A stretch of 64,000 nt of DNA from Bacillus sp. SM2101 (GCF_018588585.1 NZ_JAEUFG010000002.1:260815-324814); one strand, 5' to 3'; shown: positions 55,928 through 64,000, numbered from the stretch's first letter. Numbers and translations are program-made. The notes: generated by a model not told the origin, from the sequence alone.

Positions 55928-56287
55928 TTACTCGCACTGTATAAATTCAATTAATTCACCGTCCAAGCCACTTACAAAGACCGTTTGCCATCCATTATCC
56001 AATTCCAATGGACCTTCTACAATCTTGATTTCATTCTCATTTAGCCAAGCAATAATATTGTGTATGCTTTCAACTTCAAACGCAAAATGAATATCGTCAC
56101 TAGAAGATACCCGTTCATTTTCATACAATTCAAGACGGAACTGATCAAATATTAGAAACGTGATTGGCTCATCTTCAACAATGATTGTCTTTTCAATTTC
56201 AAAGCCCAGTTTTCGATAAAACTGAATGGACTTGTTGACATGCTGAACCTCAAGCGCAATATGGTGAAAGCCTTTGATTAAGCTCAT
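55928..56287 (-). CDS. VOC/glyoxalase-like protein
   Basis: 119 residues of paired beta-alpha-beta-beta-beta units: FHHIALEVQHVNKSIQFYRKLGFEIE then FEVESIHNIIAWLNENEIKIVEGP and a final FVSGLDGELIEFIQCE. His near residue 7 and Glu near the C terminus are the usual metal ligands of the superfamily. Its start overlaps the stop of the QueA-like gene by 4 bases (ATGA), the third member of a coupled operon. Confidence 0.83.
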   Translation of the reverse strand: MSLIKGFHHIALEVQHVNKSIQFYRKLGFEIEKTIIVEDEPITFLIFDQFRLELYENERVSSSDDIHFAFEVESIHNIIAWLNENEIKIVEGPLELDNGWQTVFVSGLDGELIEFIQCE

Positions 56288-57318
56288 AAGATCATATTCA
56301 TATCACCGAATTCATGCCATAAATAGCCTTCTTCAATGGCTTGCTGATATGCCTCCATTAAGTAACCCTCATTAATAAATGCTGATAATAATTGTAGGTG
56401 ACTAGCTTCAGGTTCATGAAACCCAGTAATTAAGCCATCGACAATTTGTAAAGGATAATTTTTTGTTATATATAAATTCGTCCACCCTGTTTGTGATGAT
56501 AATATATCCCCTTCGTTTGCAACAGTTTCCAATGCTCTTACAACAGTCGTACCGACAGCTATTACTCTATTACCATGTCGTTTCGCTTCTCTAATTATCT
56601 TAACTGTTTCTGGAGGTACATCATATGATTCATTATTTTCAGATGGTTGTTGATGATATTTATCATCCAATAAATAACTTAATCCTGTATGAAGCTGAAT
56701 AAATGCTAGTTTAATTCCCTTTCGCTGTAGTTTTAATAACAGCTCCCAACTAAATGCACGCCCTGCAGATGGCATTTCAACAGATCCTGGCTGTGCTGCA
56801 TAGACAGTTTGATAATAATCTAACCCCCACCGCTCTGTTATATATTCGTATCGAATGGGCTCACCTAGCGAATAAATTTGTTCATAAAGCTCTGAGCCTT
56901 TTAACGAGAACTGTAGTAAAAAGAAAGGTTCTCTGTCTTCCTTCACGGTAGCGCATAATGTAGGTGAAATCATCAAGCGATCACCGACCATTACATCATC
57001 ATTCACAACTAATGCTTCCCAGCTACTATCTGTAAGTCGATGTGCTAAACGTATTTCAACTCGTTTCTTTACTTCATTATGACCCCGAAGTTGCTCACCA
57101 TATAAAATGGCAGGGACTGTTCGACTATTATTTAAAACGAGTACATCTCCTGCTGCTAAAAATTTGTCTAAGTTAAAAAATATTGAATGATTTACTGCTC
57201 CATTCGTACGATTCAGTACCATCATTCTCACAAAATCCCTTCGAAGCCCTCGCCTTTCTGGAGGGGATGATGCATTGAGTTGATTAGGTAGTTCAAAGTT
57301 CAAAGCAGTCTGCATCAT
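56284..57318 (-). CDS. Divergent QueA-family (SAM:tRNA ribosyltransferase-isomerase-like) protein
   Basis: 344 residues, the length of QueA. General QueA landmarks remain: FELP start, DVLVLNNSRTVPAILYGE, KRVEIRL, GTTVVRALETVA and ITGFHEPEASHLQLLSAF. But the region that reads PTAGLHFT in true QueA is PSAGRAFSW, and LHVGLGTFRPV is LHTGLSYLLDD. It therefore looks like a paralogue with changed substrate, rather than the queuosine enzyme; no tgt, yajC or ruvB neighbour is present. It overlaps SDR and VOC genes by 4 bases on each side. Confidence 0.78.
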   Translation of the reverse strand: MMQTALNFELPNQLNASSPPERRGLRRDFVRMMVLNRTNGAVNHSIFFNLDKFLAAGDVLVLNNSRTVPAILYGEQLRGHNEVKKRVEIRLAHRLTDSSWEALVVNDDVMVGDRLMISPTLCATVKEDREPFFLLQFSLKGSELYEQIYSLGEPIRYEYITERWGLDYYQTVYAAQPGSVEMPSAGRAFSWELLLKLQRKGIKLAFIQLHTGLSYLLDDKYHQQPSENNESYDVPPETVKIIREAKRHGNRVIAVGTTVVRALETVANEGDILSSQTGWTNLYITKNYPLQIVDGLITGFHEPEASHLQLLSAFINEGYLMEAYQQAIEEGYLWHEFGDMNMIL

Positions 57319-58043
57319 AAATCCTCCTTGTCTTCAAGGTATGTTTGTGCATTTAACCTTTGTCCATTAACCTTACTAGCTTTATCAGAAGCTAAATAGA
57401 GAAAAACATCTGTTAAATCTTTTGGATTTGCAAGAGGATAATCGCAATCTGGAACTGCAAGATCATGCATTTCAGTGTCCATCTCTCCCGGATCAACCAT
57501 ATTTACTCGTACTCCTGTTTCAGCAACCTCATCTGCCCACGTTTCTGTTAATCCTTCTAATGCAAATTTTGAAATACCATAAGCACCCCATCCAGCATAA
57601 CCAACATGACCAGCTTCAGAAGTAACATTAATAATTGACCCTTTATTTCGTTGAAGCATACTACTAATGGCGCGTCGAGTTACAAGAAACGGACCAACTG
57701 TATTAACTTTTAAAACTTGCTGAAAATCCTCTTCAGGATAATCAAGTAAATATGGCATCGGACTTGGACCTAGCATTGAAGCGTTATTAATTAGCACATC
57801 AATATGACCAAAAGTATCTTCCGTGATTGCCACAAACCTTTCCACATCTCTAGGCTCAGATGCATCAGCCTTCATTGCTAACACCATTACACCATATGAA
57901 AGTAACTCTTGCTCCACTTCCTGTAAGGCTATCTTACCCCTTGCACAAATGGCTAAATTTGCACCTTCCTTTGCAAAAGCTATCGCTAATGCCTTACCTA
58001 ACCCTTTAGACGCTCCAGTTATCATCACAACTTTATTCTTCAT
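57315..58043 (-). CDS. SDR family oxidoreductase
   Basis: 242 residues. TGASKGLGKALAIAFAKEGA for NAD(P), NNASML, catalytic Ser in VTSEAGH and YGISK for YxxxK; VNMVDPGEMDTEMH follows. AGGAGAG-type site upstream of ATG 58043. It is the first gene of an operon with the QueA-like and VOC genes, so a small-molecule pathway rather than tRNA modification is suggested. Confidence 0.87.
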   Translation of the reverse strand: MKNKVVMITGASKGLGKALAIAFAKEGANLAICARGKIALQEVEQELLSYGVMVLAMKADASEPRDVERFVAITEDTFGHIDVLINNASMLGPSPMPYLLDYPEEDFQQVLKVNTVGPFLVTRRAISSMLQRNKGSIINVTSEAGHVGYAGWGAYGISKFALEGLTETWADEVAETGVRVNMVDPGEMDTEMHDLAVPDCDYPLANPKDLTDVFLYLASDKASKVNGQRLNAQTYLEDKEDL

Positions 58044-58090
58044 CTGTCCCTCTCTCCTTTGTCTAGTGTTACTTTAATCATAAAAAAAAG

Positions 58091-58107
58091 CGACGTCGTT
58101 AACGTCG
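58091..58107 (-). terminator. Terminator of the histidine phosphatase gene
   Basis: cgacgt / acgtcg stem; on the minus strand it is followed by gcttttttttatg. Confidence 0.7.
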
Positions 58108-58180
58108 GAGAAAGGTATATATTTTTCATCAATAATTAGATTTAGAAGCACTACTCCAAAAGGTTGAAAAAAGAGTTAAA

Positions 58181-58759
58181 CTACCTCAGGTGTTTCGTAC
58201 AATTATAAAGGTTACAAGCCCACTTACCTTCTATATTATTTAATATGGTAACTGACGTATTATGTAAATATACTTTCTGAAATTTATCAGGAAGTAAGTG
58301 CTTCAAAGTGAGACCGATTAAAGCGCCATGGCTTATTAATAGCACTCTTTTATGTTGATACTTATGTACTATTTCTTCTATAAACTCGGCACCTCTCTTT
58401 GCAACATCGTCAAATGTTTCCATGCCAAGGTCCATCTCAAACCATTTGCTACCCCATCTTTCTACTCTTTCCTCTTCAGTCGTACCTTCAATTTCGCCAC
58501 AGTTAATTTCACGTATTCTTTCATCGACAAAAGCAATAGGTAATTTTAATTTCTCACCAATAATTTGTCCCGTTTCTATTGCTCTTTGTAGGTCACTTGT
58601 AATAAGTACGTCCCAATTCTCTTCCTTAAATAAGCGATTCGCGACAGCTAAAGCTTGTTTCCTGCCTTCTTCATTTAAAGGGATATCTGATACACCTTGA
58701 GCTTTGTTTAAATCATTCCATTCAGTAACTCCATGCCTTATAAGCCCTATTGTTATCAT
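58181..58759 (-). CDS. Histidine phosphatase family protein
   Basis: 192 residues. The catalytic RHG motif is LIRHGVTEWN near residue 8, with ITSDLQRAIETGQIIGE, REINCGEIEG and the second His in LLISHGALIGLTL. This is the phosphoglycerate-mutase-like PhoE/CobC-type branch; the physiological phosphoester is unknown. Terminator at 58091. Confidence 0.88.
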   Translation of the reverse strand: MITIGLIRHGVTEWNDLNKAQGVSDIPLNEEGRKQALAVANRLFKEENWDVLITSDLQRAIETGQIIGEKLKLPIAFVDERIREINCGEIEGTTEEERVERWGSKWFEMDLGMETFDDVAKRGAEFIEEIVHKYQHKRVLLISHGALIGLTLKHLLPDKFQKVYLHNTSVTILNNIEGKWACNLYNCTKHLR

Positions 58760-58802
58760 GTAAAAACCCTCTCTTATCTACTATTCTATTAATCTATATA
58801 AG

Positions 58803-58850
58803 TTACCATAGTTCTTTTTCTACTTGTTACCATAGTTCTTTTTCTACTTG
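58803..58850. repeat. 24-bp tandem duplication
   Basis: ttaccatagttctttttcta plus cttg occurs twice in direct succession, followed by a partial third unit ttaacatag. Confidence 0.85.
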
Positions 58851-58889
58851 TTAACATAGGTCAGCTACATCACGCTTTATCCTATTACG

Positions 58890-59050
58890 TATTGTTGCTG
58901 TTTACTCATATATTGTTATACTTCGTCCTAGAAATATTAAAGAGTATACATCTAATATACATGGTAACTATGCTATGTTATGGCGTTCGGATAGCACACT
59001 ATCTACTATCTATTATTAGTTACAAAACAATAAAGTTTACAAAAAGAGCA
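58890..59050 (+). repeat. Dispersed MITE-like element, copy 13
   Basis: Ends acaataaagtttacaaaaag plus agca, with atggcgttcggatagc inside. Left boundary uncertain. Confidence 0.5.
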
Positions 59051-59128
59051 TGTTCTGAAGACAGAATGCTAGGAATGTTAATTAGTACGAGGGTACACGA
59101 ACCAGAATTAGCAAGCTGGAATGACACA

Positions 59129-59148
59129 TTAAACAAACGTTTGTTTAA
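59129..59148. promoter_or_regulatory. 20-bp perfect palindrome, TetR-operator-like
   Basis: ttaaacaaacgtttgtttaa is fully symmetric and of the type bound by TetR-family repressors. It is followed within 4 bases by a dispersed-repeat copy and has no adjacent start codon. Confidence 0.5.
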
Positions 59149-59151
59149 AAA

Positions 59152-59319
59152 AAGGCTCTTTTTTCGGAAACTTTATTGCTATCGTTCGAAAACTTGGAGA
59201 TAAAGATGTCGCTTTATACAACAGGCACTGTTTTACAGAAGAAAAGTTGCCACGTAATCTAGTTGTATACGTGTTTATTTTTTAGTACGAAAACAACTAT
59301 CTATGCGAGAGCAGCCTTA
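59152..59319 (-). repeat. Dispersed MITE-like element, copy 14 (complete)
   Basis: Starts aaggctcttttttcggaaac plus tttattgctatcg and ends atgcgagagcagcctta, 168 bp with clear inverted tips. Serves as a reference copy. Confidence 0.8.
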
Positions 59320-59504
59320 AATAAATACTAGAGCCTAACTTTAAAATTAGACTCACATGTCATAGACCTTAGATACCAATAAAAACAACTCTACGATTTA
59401 TATTCACTATTTGTAACAAATTGCTCCTCTTTGTTCTCTTTGCTTTCAGAACATTTATCATCGAAATAAACAGTTCATTGAAGGAATGGCATGATAAGAA
59501 ACCC

Positions 59505-60128
59505 TTACTTAGGCTTATCTACTCCCAACGCCATTTTTAAATATTCAATAAACATAATAGACTGTTCCTTCTTCTTAATATCTTCCTTAGGTAAAATCGA
59601 ATGGAGTGCTAAGCCATCATTAAAAGCGACAATCGATCTTGCGATAATTTCACTATTATACTTATTACTAAATTCTCCACTATTTTGTCCCGCTTTAATG
59701 ACAGAGTCATATATTTCAAAAACATTATAATACCGATCTCTGCCATATTTTCTTCGGCGCTCATCATTTCTACCTGTGATAAAAAACTCTAAATTACTTG
59801 GAACAAACTCATCCACTTCATCACTAGGCTCTTTTGCTTTACCATGCATGCTCAGTAATAGTAACTCCCAGTATGAATCTACGCTACCTTCCAACAGTTC
59901 TTTGTTTTTTGAAACTCCTTTTGCTAAGGCTTCCTTTAAAATTGTTTCATATAAATCTTCTTTATTTGAGAAATATTGATACAATCCACCCCTACTTACT
60001 TCAGCTTCCTCCATCACGTGCTTCATCGTAGCTCTTTCGTACCCATGTTTTATAAACACTTGTACTGCTGCCTTTATAATTTTAGCTCGTCGCTTCTGTA
60101 GATGCTCCTGGCTTACTTTCGGACACAT
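59505..60128 (-). CDS. TetR/AcrR family repressor
   Basis: 207 residues. N-terminal helix-turn-helix: KIIKAAVQVFIKHGYERATM, EAEVSRGGLYQYFSNKEDLYETIL. The C-terminal ligand-binding region is unlike any I can name. It starts 47 bases inside the end of the MFS gene, so both are on one transcript. Two gacattratgtc palindromes in the promoter of that transcript are its likely operators, giving autorepression and control of the exporter. Confidence 0.9.
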   Translation of the reverse strand: MCPKVSQEHLQKRRAKIIKAAVQVFIKHGYERATMKHVMEEAEVSRGGLYQYFSNKEDLYETILKEALAKGVSKNKELLEGSVDSYWELLLLSMHGKAKEPSDEVDEFVPSNLEFFITGRNDERRRKYGRDRYYNVFEIYDSVIKAGQNSGEFSNKYNSEIIARSIVAFNDGLALHSILPKEDIKKKEQSIMFIEYLKMALGVDKPK

Positions 60129-61353
60129 TATCCTTTCCCCTCTCTATGCTGTTTTTTGCGAAAAACCCTATGAATGATACGATAATCAAGAGTGAGGCAG
60201 TAATCATAAACGTTGGAATAACTCCTATTGACGTTGCAAGCCATCCACCTAGTAGCGGTCCAATAATCGTTGCTGTTGTTGTAACACTATTAATGACCCC
60301 AAATACCCTTCCTGTCATGTGACCAGGTGTTTCAACCTGTGCAGTTGCATAAAATGGTACAAAAACAACACCAGCTGCAAACCCTGCAAAAAATCCAAGT
60401 ACAATACCCCATATAATCGAATAGTCTAAATCAACATAAGTTAATACGGACATCATACCAAAACTAAGACCGATTCCACAAACGCCTATTAGCATTAACG
60501 GAAAAGCATTATATTCAGTTTTTTTCGCTAATAGTAATCCGGAAAAAAACGTCCCTACGCCAGCTGCTGCAACTACATACCCAAACAAATCAGGAGATGC
60601 TGTCGTTAACTCTCTAATTAACACAATAATTTGAGAATCAGATAACTGTAATATCAATAGACTAAAACCTAAAAAGAACATTCCTACAAGCATAAATCTA
60701 TTAGATTTAATAAACGACATCCCCAAAACAAAATCAGCTTTAAATGACGATTTAACGTGTTCTTCTTCATTATTTTCATCTTGAAACGAATTTACCGCAT
60801 TTGGTAAAAACAAAATGATTAGAGCTGACACGATGAAAGTTGCTGAATCGATATAAAATACTAGTTTTGCACCAACCGCTGCAACTAATAACCCACTTAA
60901 TAATGGCCCGATTACCTTCGTAGTTGAATCAATCATAGATGTAATTGACATGGCACCCTTCATATCATCTTGAGGTACTAGTTCTTTTAACTTACCGTTT
61001 TTCGCAGGAACAAACACCGCCGAAAACACACCAATTATAAACAAACAAATATATACCATCCATATAGCATCAGCAATCGTCAATATAAGGATGAGTCCTG
61101 CACGCACAACATCGGATACTATCATTAACGTCTTTCTATTAAGCCTATCTGCCACAACTCCTGCTACTGGACCTAACAGCGCCATTGGAACAGCCAAGCA
61201 CAAAAAGATAAGGGATACTTCCATAGGTGTAGCATTCCACTTTAAACCAACGAGAGTTATGATAGCGACAATACTTAACCAATCCCCAATACTTGATATA
61301 GCCTGAGCGACCATTAATGTTACATAACCCTTATTTTTCATTAAACTTTTCAT
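60082..61353 (-). CDS. MFS transporter co-transcribed with a TetR repressor
   Basis: 423 residues, 12 hydrophobic segments. It opens with YVTLMVAQAISSIGDWLSIVA and carries GVVADRLNRKTLMIVSD in loop 2-3 (MFS motif A), typical of the macrolide/enterobactin-exporter (MefA/EntS-like, MFS_3) group. ATG 61353 follows GGGGGAAAA; ATG 61341 is an alternative. Export of a toxic compound sensed by the TetR protein is the likely role. Confidence 0.87.
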   Translation of the reverse strand: MKSLMKNKGYVTLMVAQAISSIGDWLSIVAIITLVGLKWNATPMEVSLIFLCLAVPMALLGPVAGVVADRLNRKTLMIVSDVVRAGLILILTIADAIWMVYICLFIIGVFSAVFVPAKNGKLKELVPQDDMKGAMSITSMIDSTTKVIGPLLSGLLVAAVGAKLVFYIDSATFIVSALIILFLPNAVNSFQDENNEEEHVKSSFKADFVLGMSFIKSNRFMLVGMFFLGFSLLILQLSDSQIIVLIRELTTASPDLFGYVVAAAGVGTFFSGLLLAKKTEYNAFPLMLIGVCGIGLSFGMMSVLTYVDLDYSIIWGIVLGFFAGFAAGVVFVPFYATAQVETPGHMTGRVFGVINSVTTTATIIGPLLGGWLATSIGVIPTFMITASLLIIVSFIGFFAKNSIERGKDNVSESKPGASTEATS

Positions 61354-61382
61354 TTAAATTTTCCCCCTGTTTCCCCATAATA

Positions 61383-61432
61383 GACATTGATGTCGTTTTT
61401 ATTATTATAACGACATTAATGTCGATATTCAA
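61383..61432 (-). promoter_or_regulatory. Promoter of the MFS-tetR operon with two operators
   Basis: On the minus strand TTGAAT (61432-61427) and TATAAT (61409-61404) are 17 bases apart. The spacer holds the palindrome cgacattaatgtcg (61411-61424), and a second site gacattgatgtc (61383-61394) lies just downstream of the -10. Confidence 0.85.
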
Positions 61433-61897
61433 GAGGTTTTTACAAAATTTTTCTAACTTATCGATTTTTTGGGAACATTTCACTCTCAATCCGACGCGAG
61501 ACGTAAAGAAAATCCAACTTACAGCATAGAATACTTATCATTTATCGGTAATAGAATATTAGTGCGTGTTCATAAAAGTTAATAGTAAAAACCTTTGGGA
61601 CCATGTATTACCTGCTGTTTTGATTAAGCTCTTTTCATAGATTTGATACTATTTATGCTTTGTTGTTATCCAAATAAAAAAGAACAACACGTTAAGTCAT
61701 ATGCAACTTGCATCGTTTATGAAAAAGCCTTGGCACCAAGAAAACTAATTGAATAAGTGCGTACAATATCAATCCAATGCGAAAACAGCCTATGATAAAC
61801 AATAATCAACTATAAAGCGCCCATTGTTCATCATAGAACAGCAGTTTTTTCATAATTTATTGAACAGCTTCTCATTCAATTAAAGGGGGAATTTTGA
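61433..61897. other. Divergent intergenic region
   Basis: No gene seen. Holds dispersed-element copy 15 (61626-61794) and the S9 peptidase promoter region. Confidence 0.55.
61626..61794 (-). repeat. Dispersed MITE-like element, copy 15
   Basis: Starts agctcttttcatagatttg and ends aatgcgaaaacagcctat. About 169 bp, the same size as copies 7 and 14. Confidence 0.7.
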
Positions 61898-63685
61898 GTG
61901 GAATTGTATAAAAAACCGGATGTAGAGCAATTTTTACGTGCCTACACAATTCAAGATTTTGTTGTAAGTAATGATGAAAGACAGCTCGTTTTCAGTACAA
62001 ATATTAGTGGGAACTATAATTTATGGGGAATGGATTTACCAAGTCAATTTCCGTATCCACTCACATTTAATGATCAGAGTTGTCAAGGGCTTTGCTACGA
62101 CAAGGCAGGAAGATTTATCATTACAGCTTTTGACCGTGATGGTGATGAAAATTCACAGCTATATATAATACCACCAGAGGGGGGACAGCTGCAGCCTATT
62201 AGAATTGCTGAAGGGTTCCAGCATGTATCGCCTATCTTATCAGATGATGGAAAGCGCCTATATTACACTTCTAATAAAGAGGATCCAACCTTTCTGAAAA
62301 GCTATTGCTATCACATAGACACAAAGGAAGAAGAAATAATCATAGATGGAGACGGTGGAGCTACATATTTATATGATATTAGCCCAAGTGAAGATAGTTT
62401 TCTTTTTATAAAGTATTTCTCTACTACACATATGCTAGCTTATGTAAAAGTAGATAATGAAGTGATTCCCCTAACTCCAGAATCAGATGAGCAGCACACA
62501 GTAACAAATGGTGTTTATACCTCAGACTCAGACATCTATTTCATTACTAACTTTGGAGCAGATTTTTCATATATTGCGAAATTTGACTTAGCTGAAAAAG
62601 AATTTAGTAAAGTCGTATCACTTCCAAGTGAGGGCTTTAAAATGATTAAGTTTGATGAAAAACATCACCTTTTATATTTGGTTAGTGAGAGAGGTGTAGA
62701 GGATCAGCTATACTCTTATGATATTATTACAGCAAAATTGACAGAACTTGAATGTCCAATTGGAAATATCGACAAGCTAGAAGTGACTGCCCAAGGAAAT
62801 GTATACCTCGTTGGTACATCAGCTACAAAACCTTCAAATATGTTTAGAAAACACGCTAATAAACATCGTTGGGAACAACTTACAAATAACCGTGTTATGG
62901 GTGTACATGAAGACGAGCTTATTGATCCAGCTGTTATATCTTATCAATCATTTGATGGCCTCGACATAGAAGCACTCTACTTTAAAGCAAATCCTGTGGC
63001 TAGTAACGGTCACGTTATATTATGGCCACATGGAGGTCCTCAGCATGCTGAGCGTAAAGAATTTAACGACGTATTTCAGTACCTTTTAAATGAGGGATAT
63101 GGTATTTTCGCACCTAATTTCCGTGGATCTACCGGATACGGTTTGGCATTTACAAAAATGGTTGAAGGTGACTGGGGGCATGGACCAAGACTCGATAACA
63201 TTAAAGGTCTAGAATTTTTATTTAAAAATGGGCTCGCTGCCCGTGACAAAGTACTTCTTATGGGCGGAAGCTACGGTGGTTACATGTCCCTATTACTTCA
63301 CGGTAGACATTCACAATACTTTAAAGCGGTTGTCGATATTTGTGGACCTAGTGATCTATTCTCCTTCGTTGAGTCAGTACCAGAGCATTGGAAACCAATG
63401 TTGACCCAGTGGGTTGGGCACCCAGAAAAAGATAAAGAAAAGCTAATCGAGTTTTCACCGATCACTTATTTAGATAATATGTCTAAGCCGATGTTGGTCA
63501 TTCAAGGAGCGAACGACCCACGAGTAGTCAAGGAGGAATCTGATAAAATTGTCGCTGTTTTAAAAGAAAAAGGTCGTGAAGTTGAATACCTCGTTTTAGA
63601 AGACGAGGGGCATGGTTTTTCCAAAAAAGAAAATGAGGTAAACGTGTACAGAGCAATATGCGAGTTTTTTAATAAATATTTGTAA
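61898..63685 (+). CDS. S9 family (prolyl-oligopeptidase-like) peptidase
   Basis: 595 residues. The N-terminal ~340 residues form a beta-propeller-like region of repeated short strands (VSNDERQLVFSTN, LSDDGKRLYYTSN). The C-terminal alpha/beta hydrolase has the oxyanion region WPHGGPQ, nucleophile Ser in GGSYGGYMSLL, Asp in GANDPRV and His in DEGHGFSKKEN. GTG 61898 follows AAAGGGGG with 8-9 base spacing. No signal peptide, so it acts in the cytoplasm on peptides. Confidence 0.92.
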   Translation: MELYKKPDVEQFLRAYTIQDFVVSNDERQLVFSTNISGNYNLWGMDLPSQFPYPLTFNDQSCQGLCYDKAGRFIITAFDRDGDENSQLYIIPPEGGQLQPIRIAEGFQHVSPILSDDGKRLYYTSNKEDPTFLKSYCYHIDTKEEEIIIDGDGGATYLYDISPSEDSFLFIKYFSTTHMLAYVKVDNEVIPLTPESDEQHTVTNGVYTSDSDIYFITNFGADFSYIAKFDLAEKEFSKVVSLPSEGFKMIKFDEKHHLLYLVSERGVEDQLYSYDIITAKLTELECPIGNIDKLEVTAQGNVYLVGTSATKPSNMFRKHANKHRWEQLTNNRVMGVHEDELIDPAVISYQSFDGLDIEALYFKANPVASNGHVILWPHGGPQHAERKEFNDVFQYLLNEGYGIFAPNFRGSTGYGLAFTKMVEGDWGHGPRLDNIKGLEFLFKNGLAARDKVLLMGGSYGGYMSLLLHGRHSQYFKAVVDICGPSDLFSFVESVPEHWKPMLTQWVGHPEKDKEKLIEFSPITYLDNMSKPMLVIQGANDPRVVKEESDKIVAVLKEKGREVEYLVLEDEGHGFSKKENEVNVYRAICEFFNKYL

Positions 63686-63825
63686 GCTGTAAGTATTAAT
63701 TAAACTAGCCTTGTTGCTATTCTTTAGCTCTTTTCGTATGAGTTAACGATATATATTATATGTTTAAGTCATGAGAGAAAAAAATAGTGCACAAATTCTT
63801 AATGACAGTAGCCTTAGTTAAACAA
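63686..63825. other. Spacer between the S9 peptidase and the insertion sequence
   Basis: Contains agctcttttcgtatgag near 63729 and cagtagccttag near 63807, both reminiscent of the dispersed-repeat tips but too degenerate to delimit. Confidence 0.35.
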
Positions 63826-63857
63826 GAGACTGGGACAAAACCCACCTCTGAGATGAA

Positions 63858-63900
63858 AAAGCCGGTGAAATTTTACAAGAAGTAAAATTTCACCGGCTTT
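63858..63900 (+). terminator. Hairpin inside the IS leader
   Basis: aaagccggtgaaatttta / taaaatttcaccggcttt, an 18-bp perfect stem followed by atttatttt. It should block read-through from outside into the transposase gene. Confidence 0.85.
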
Positions 63901-63981
63901 ATTTATTTTGGAATTAAAATAAAGACCACTTCTGATAAAATAAAGTTACCACACCAAATTTCATCGGAAAGAAGGGTCCTT

Positions 63982-64000
63982 ATGTTTAAAAATTATATCA
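63982..64000 (+). CDS. IS1182-family transposase, first codons only
   Basis: ATG plus five codons read MFKNYI, the typical opening of IS1182 transposases, preceded by GGAAAGAAGG. The rest lies outside the window, so whether the gene is intact cannot be judged. Confidence 0.55.

Larger units (their letters stand above)
58760..59504. other. Repeat-rich intergenic region
   Basis: 745 bases without a supportable gene. Contains a 24-bp direct repeat, dispersed-element copies 13 and 14, and a 20-bp perfect palindrome at 59129-59148. Confidence 0.6.
63826..64000 (+). mobile_element. Left end of an IS1182-type insertion sequence (continues beyond window)
   Basis: gagactgggacaaaac at 63826 resembles the terminal inverted repeat of IS1182-family elements. 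A long hairpin follows at 63858-63900, then a GGAAAGAAGG ribosome binding site and an ATG at 63982. Confidence 0.65.

Overview
The window comes from the chromosome of a low-GC, spore-former-type Bacillaceae bacterium. The evidence is the strong AGGAGG-type ribosome binding sites, frequent TTG/GTG starts, and a run of genes matching the Bacillus subtilis yfk region: yfkAB, yfkC, yfkD, chaA/yfkE, yfkF, then yfkH, a yfkI-position gene, yfkJ and yfkK. SE1561, BH0509, DUF1128 and XtrA/YqaO family proteins point the same way. No rRNA, tRNA or CRISPR array was recognised.

Layout. 1-3.8 kb: a class I fumarase cut by the window edge, small membrane proteins and an NAD-dependent epimerase. 4-17.8 kb: the yfk block, interrupted by BH0509, an EamA transporter and a P1B-4 metal ATPase of the PfeT type with a near-perfect PerR box upstream. 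17.8-20.5 kb: a 42-bp tandem repeat array, then a prophage remnant (holin, XtrA, Xre repressor, ImmA-type protease) with four palindromic operator-like sites and a LexA-like box. 20.6-25.4 kb: a zinc-ribbon/S4 protein, an operon of a GNAT-like protein with a membrane chemoreceptor, a PNPOx-like protein and an APH-family kinase. 25.5-30 kb: psuK-psuG (pseudouridine catabolism) and an OmpR-type two-component system. 32-35 kb: a vanR-vanS-vanY-like operon. 35-38.5 kb: a decaying zone with a hydrolase lacking a normal start, a TarM/TagE-like glycosyltransferase and gene wreckage. 38.8-42.5 kb: an FAD oxidoreductase and a three-gene ABC exporter. 44-47.6 kb: the heterodimeric ABC exporter yfiB-yfiC. 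48-54 kb: GNAT, aldo/keto reductase, a split threonine/serine exporter behind a highly structured leader, ZIP and MFS transporters. 54.5-61.4 kb: pepT, a tightly coupled SDR / QueA-like / VOC operon, a histidine phosphatase, and an MFS-TetR operon with two operators in its promoter. 61.9-64 kb: an S9 peptidase, then the left end of an IS1182-type insertion sequence.

Across the window at least fifteen copies of an approximately 120-170 bp intergenic element recur. One end reads aaggctgttttcgcat and the other is built from aatagcaacaaag followed by tttacgaaaagagcctt, so the tips form imperfect inverted repeats. This MITE-like family explains much of the non-coding DNA. The most interesting unexplained items are the multi-helix leader RNA at 51354-51504, the divergent QueA-family gene in a translationally coupled operon, the repeat family itself, and several operator arrays readable directly from the sequence. 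All functional calls rest on reading the sequence and on family knowledge; no database search was run.
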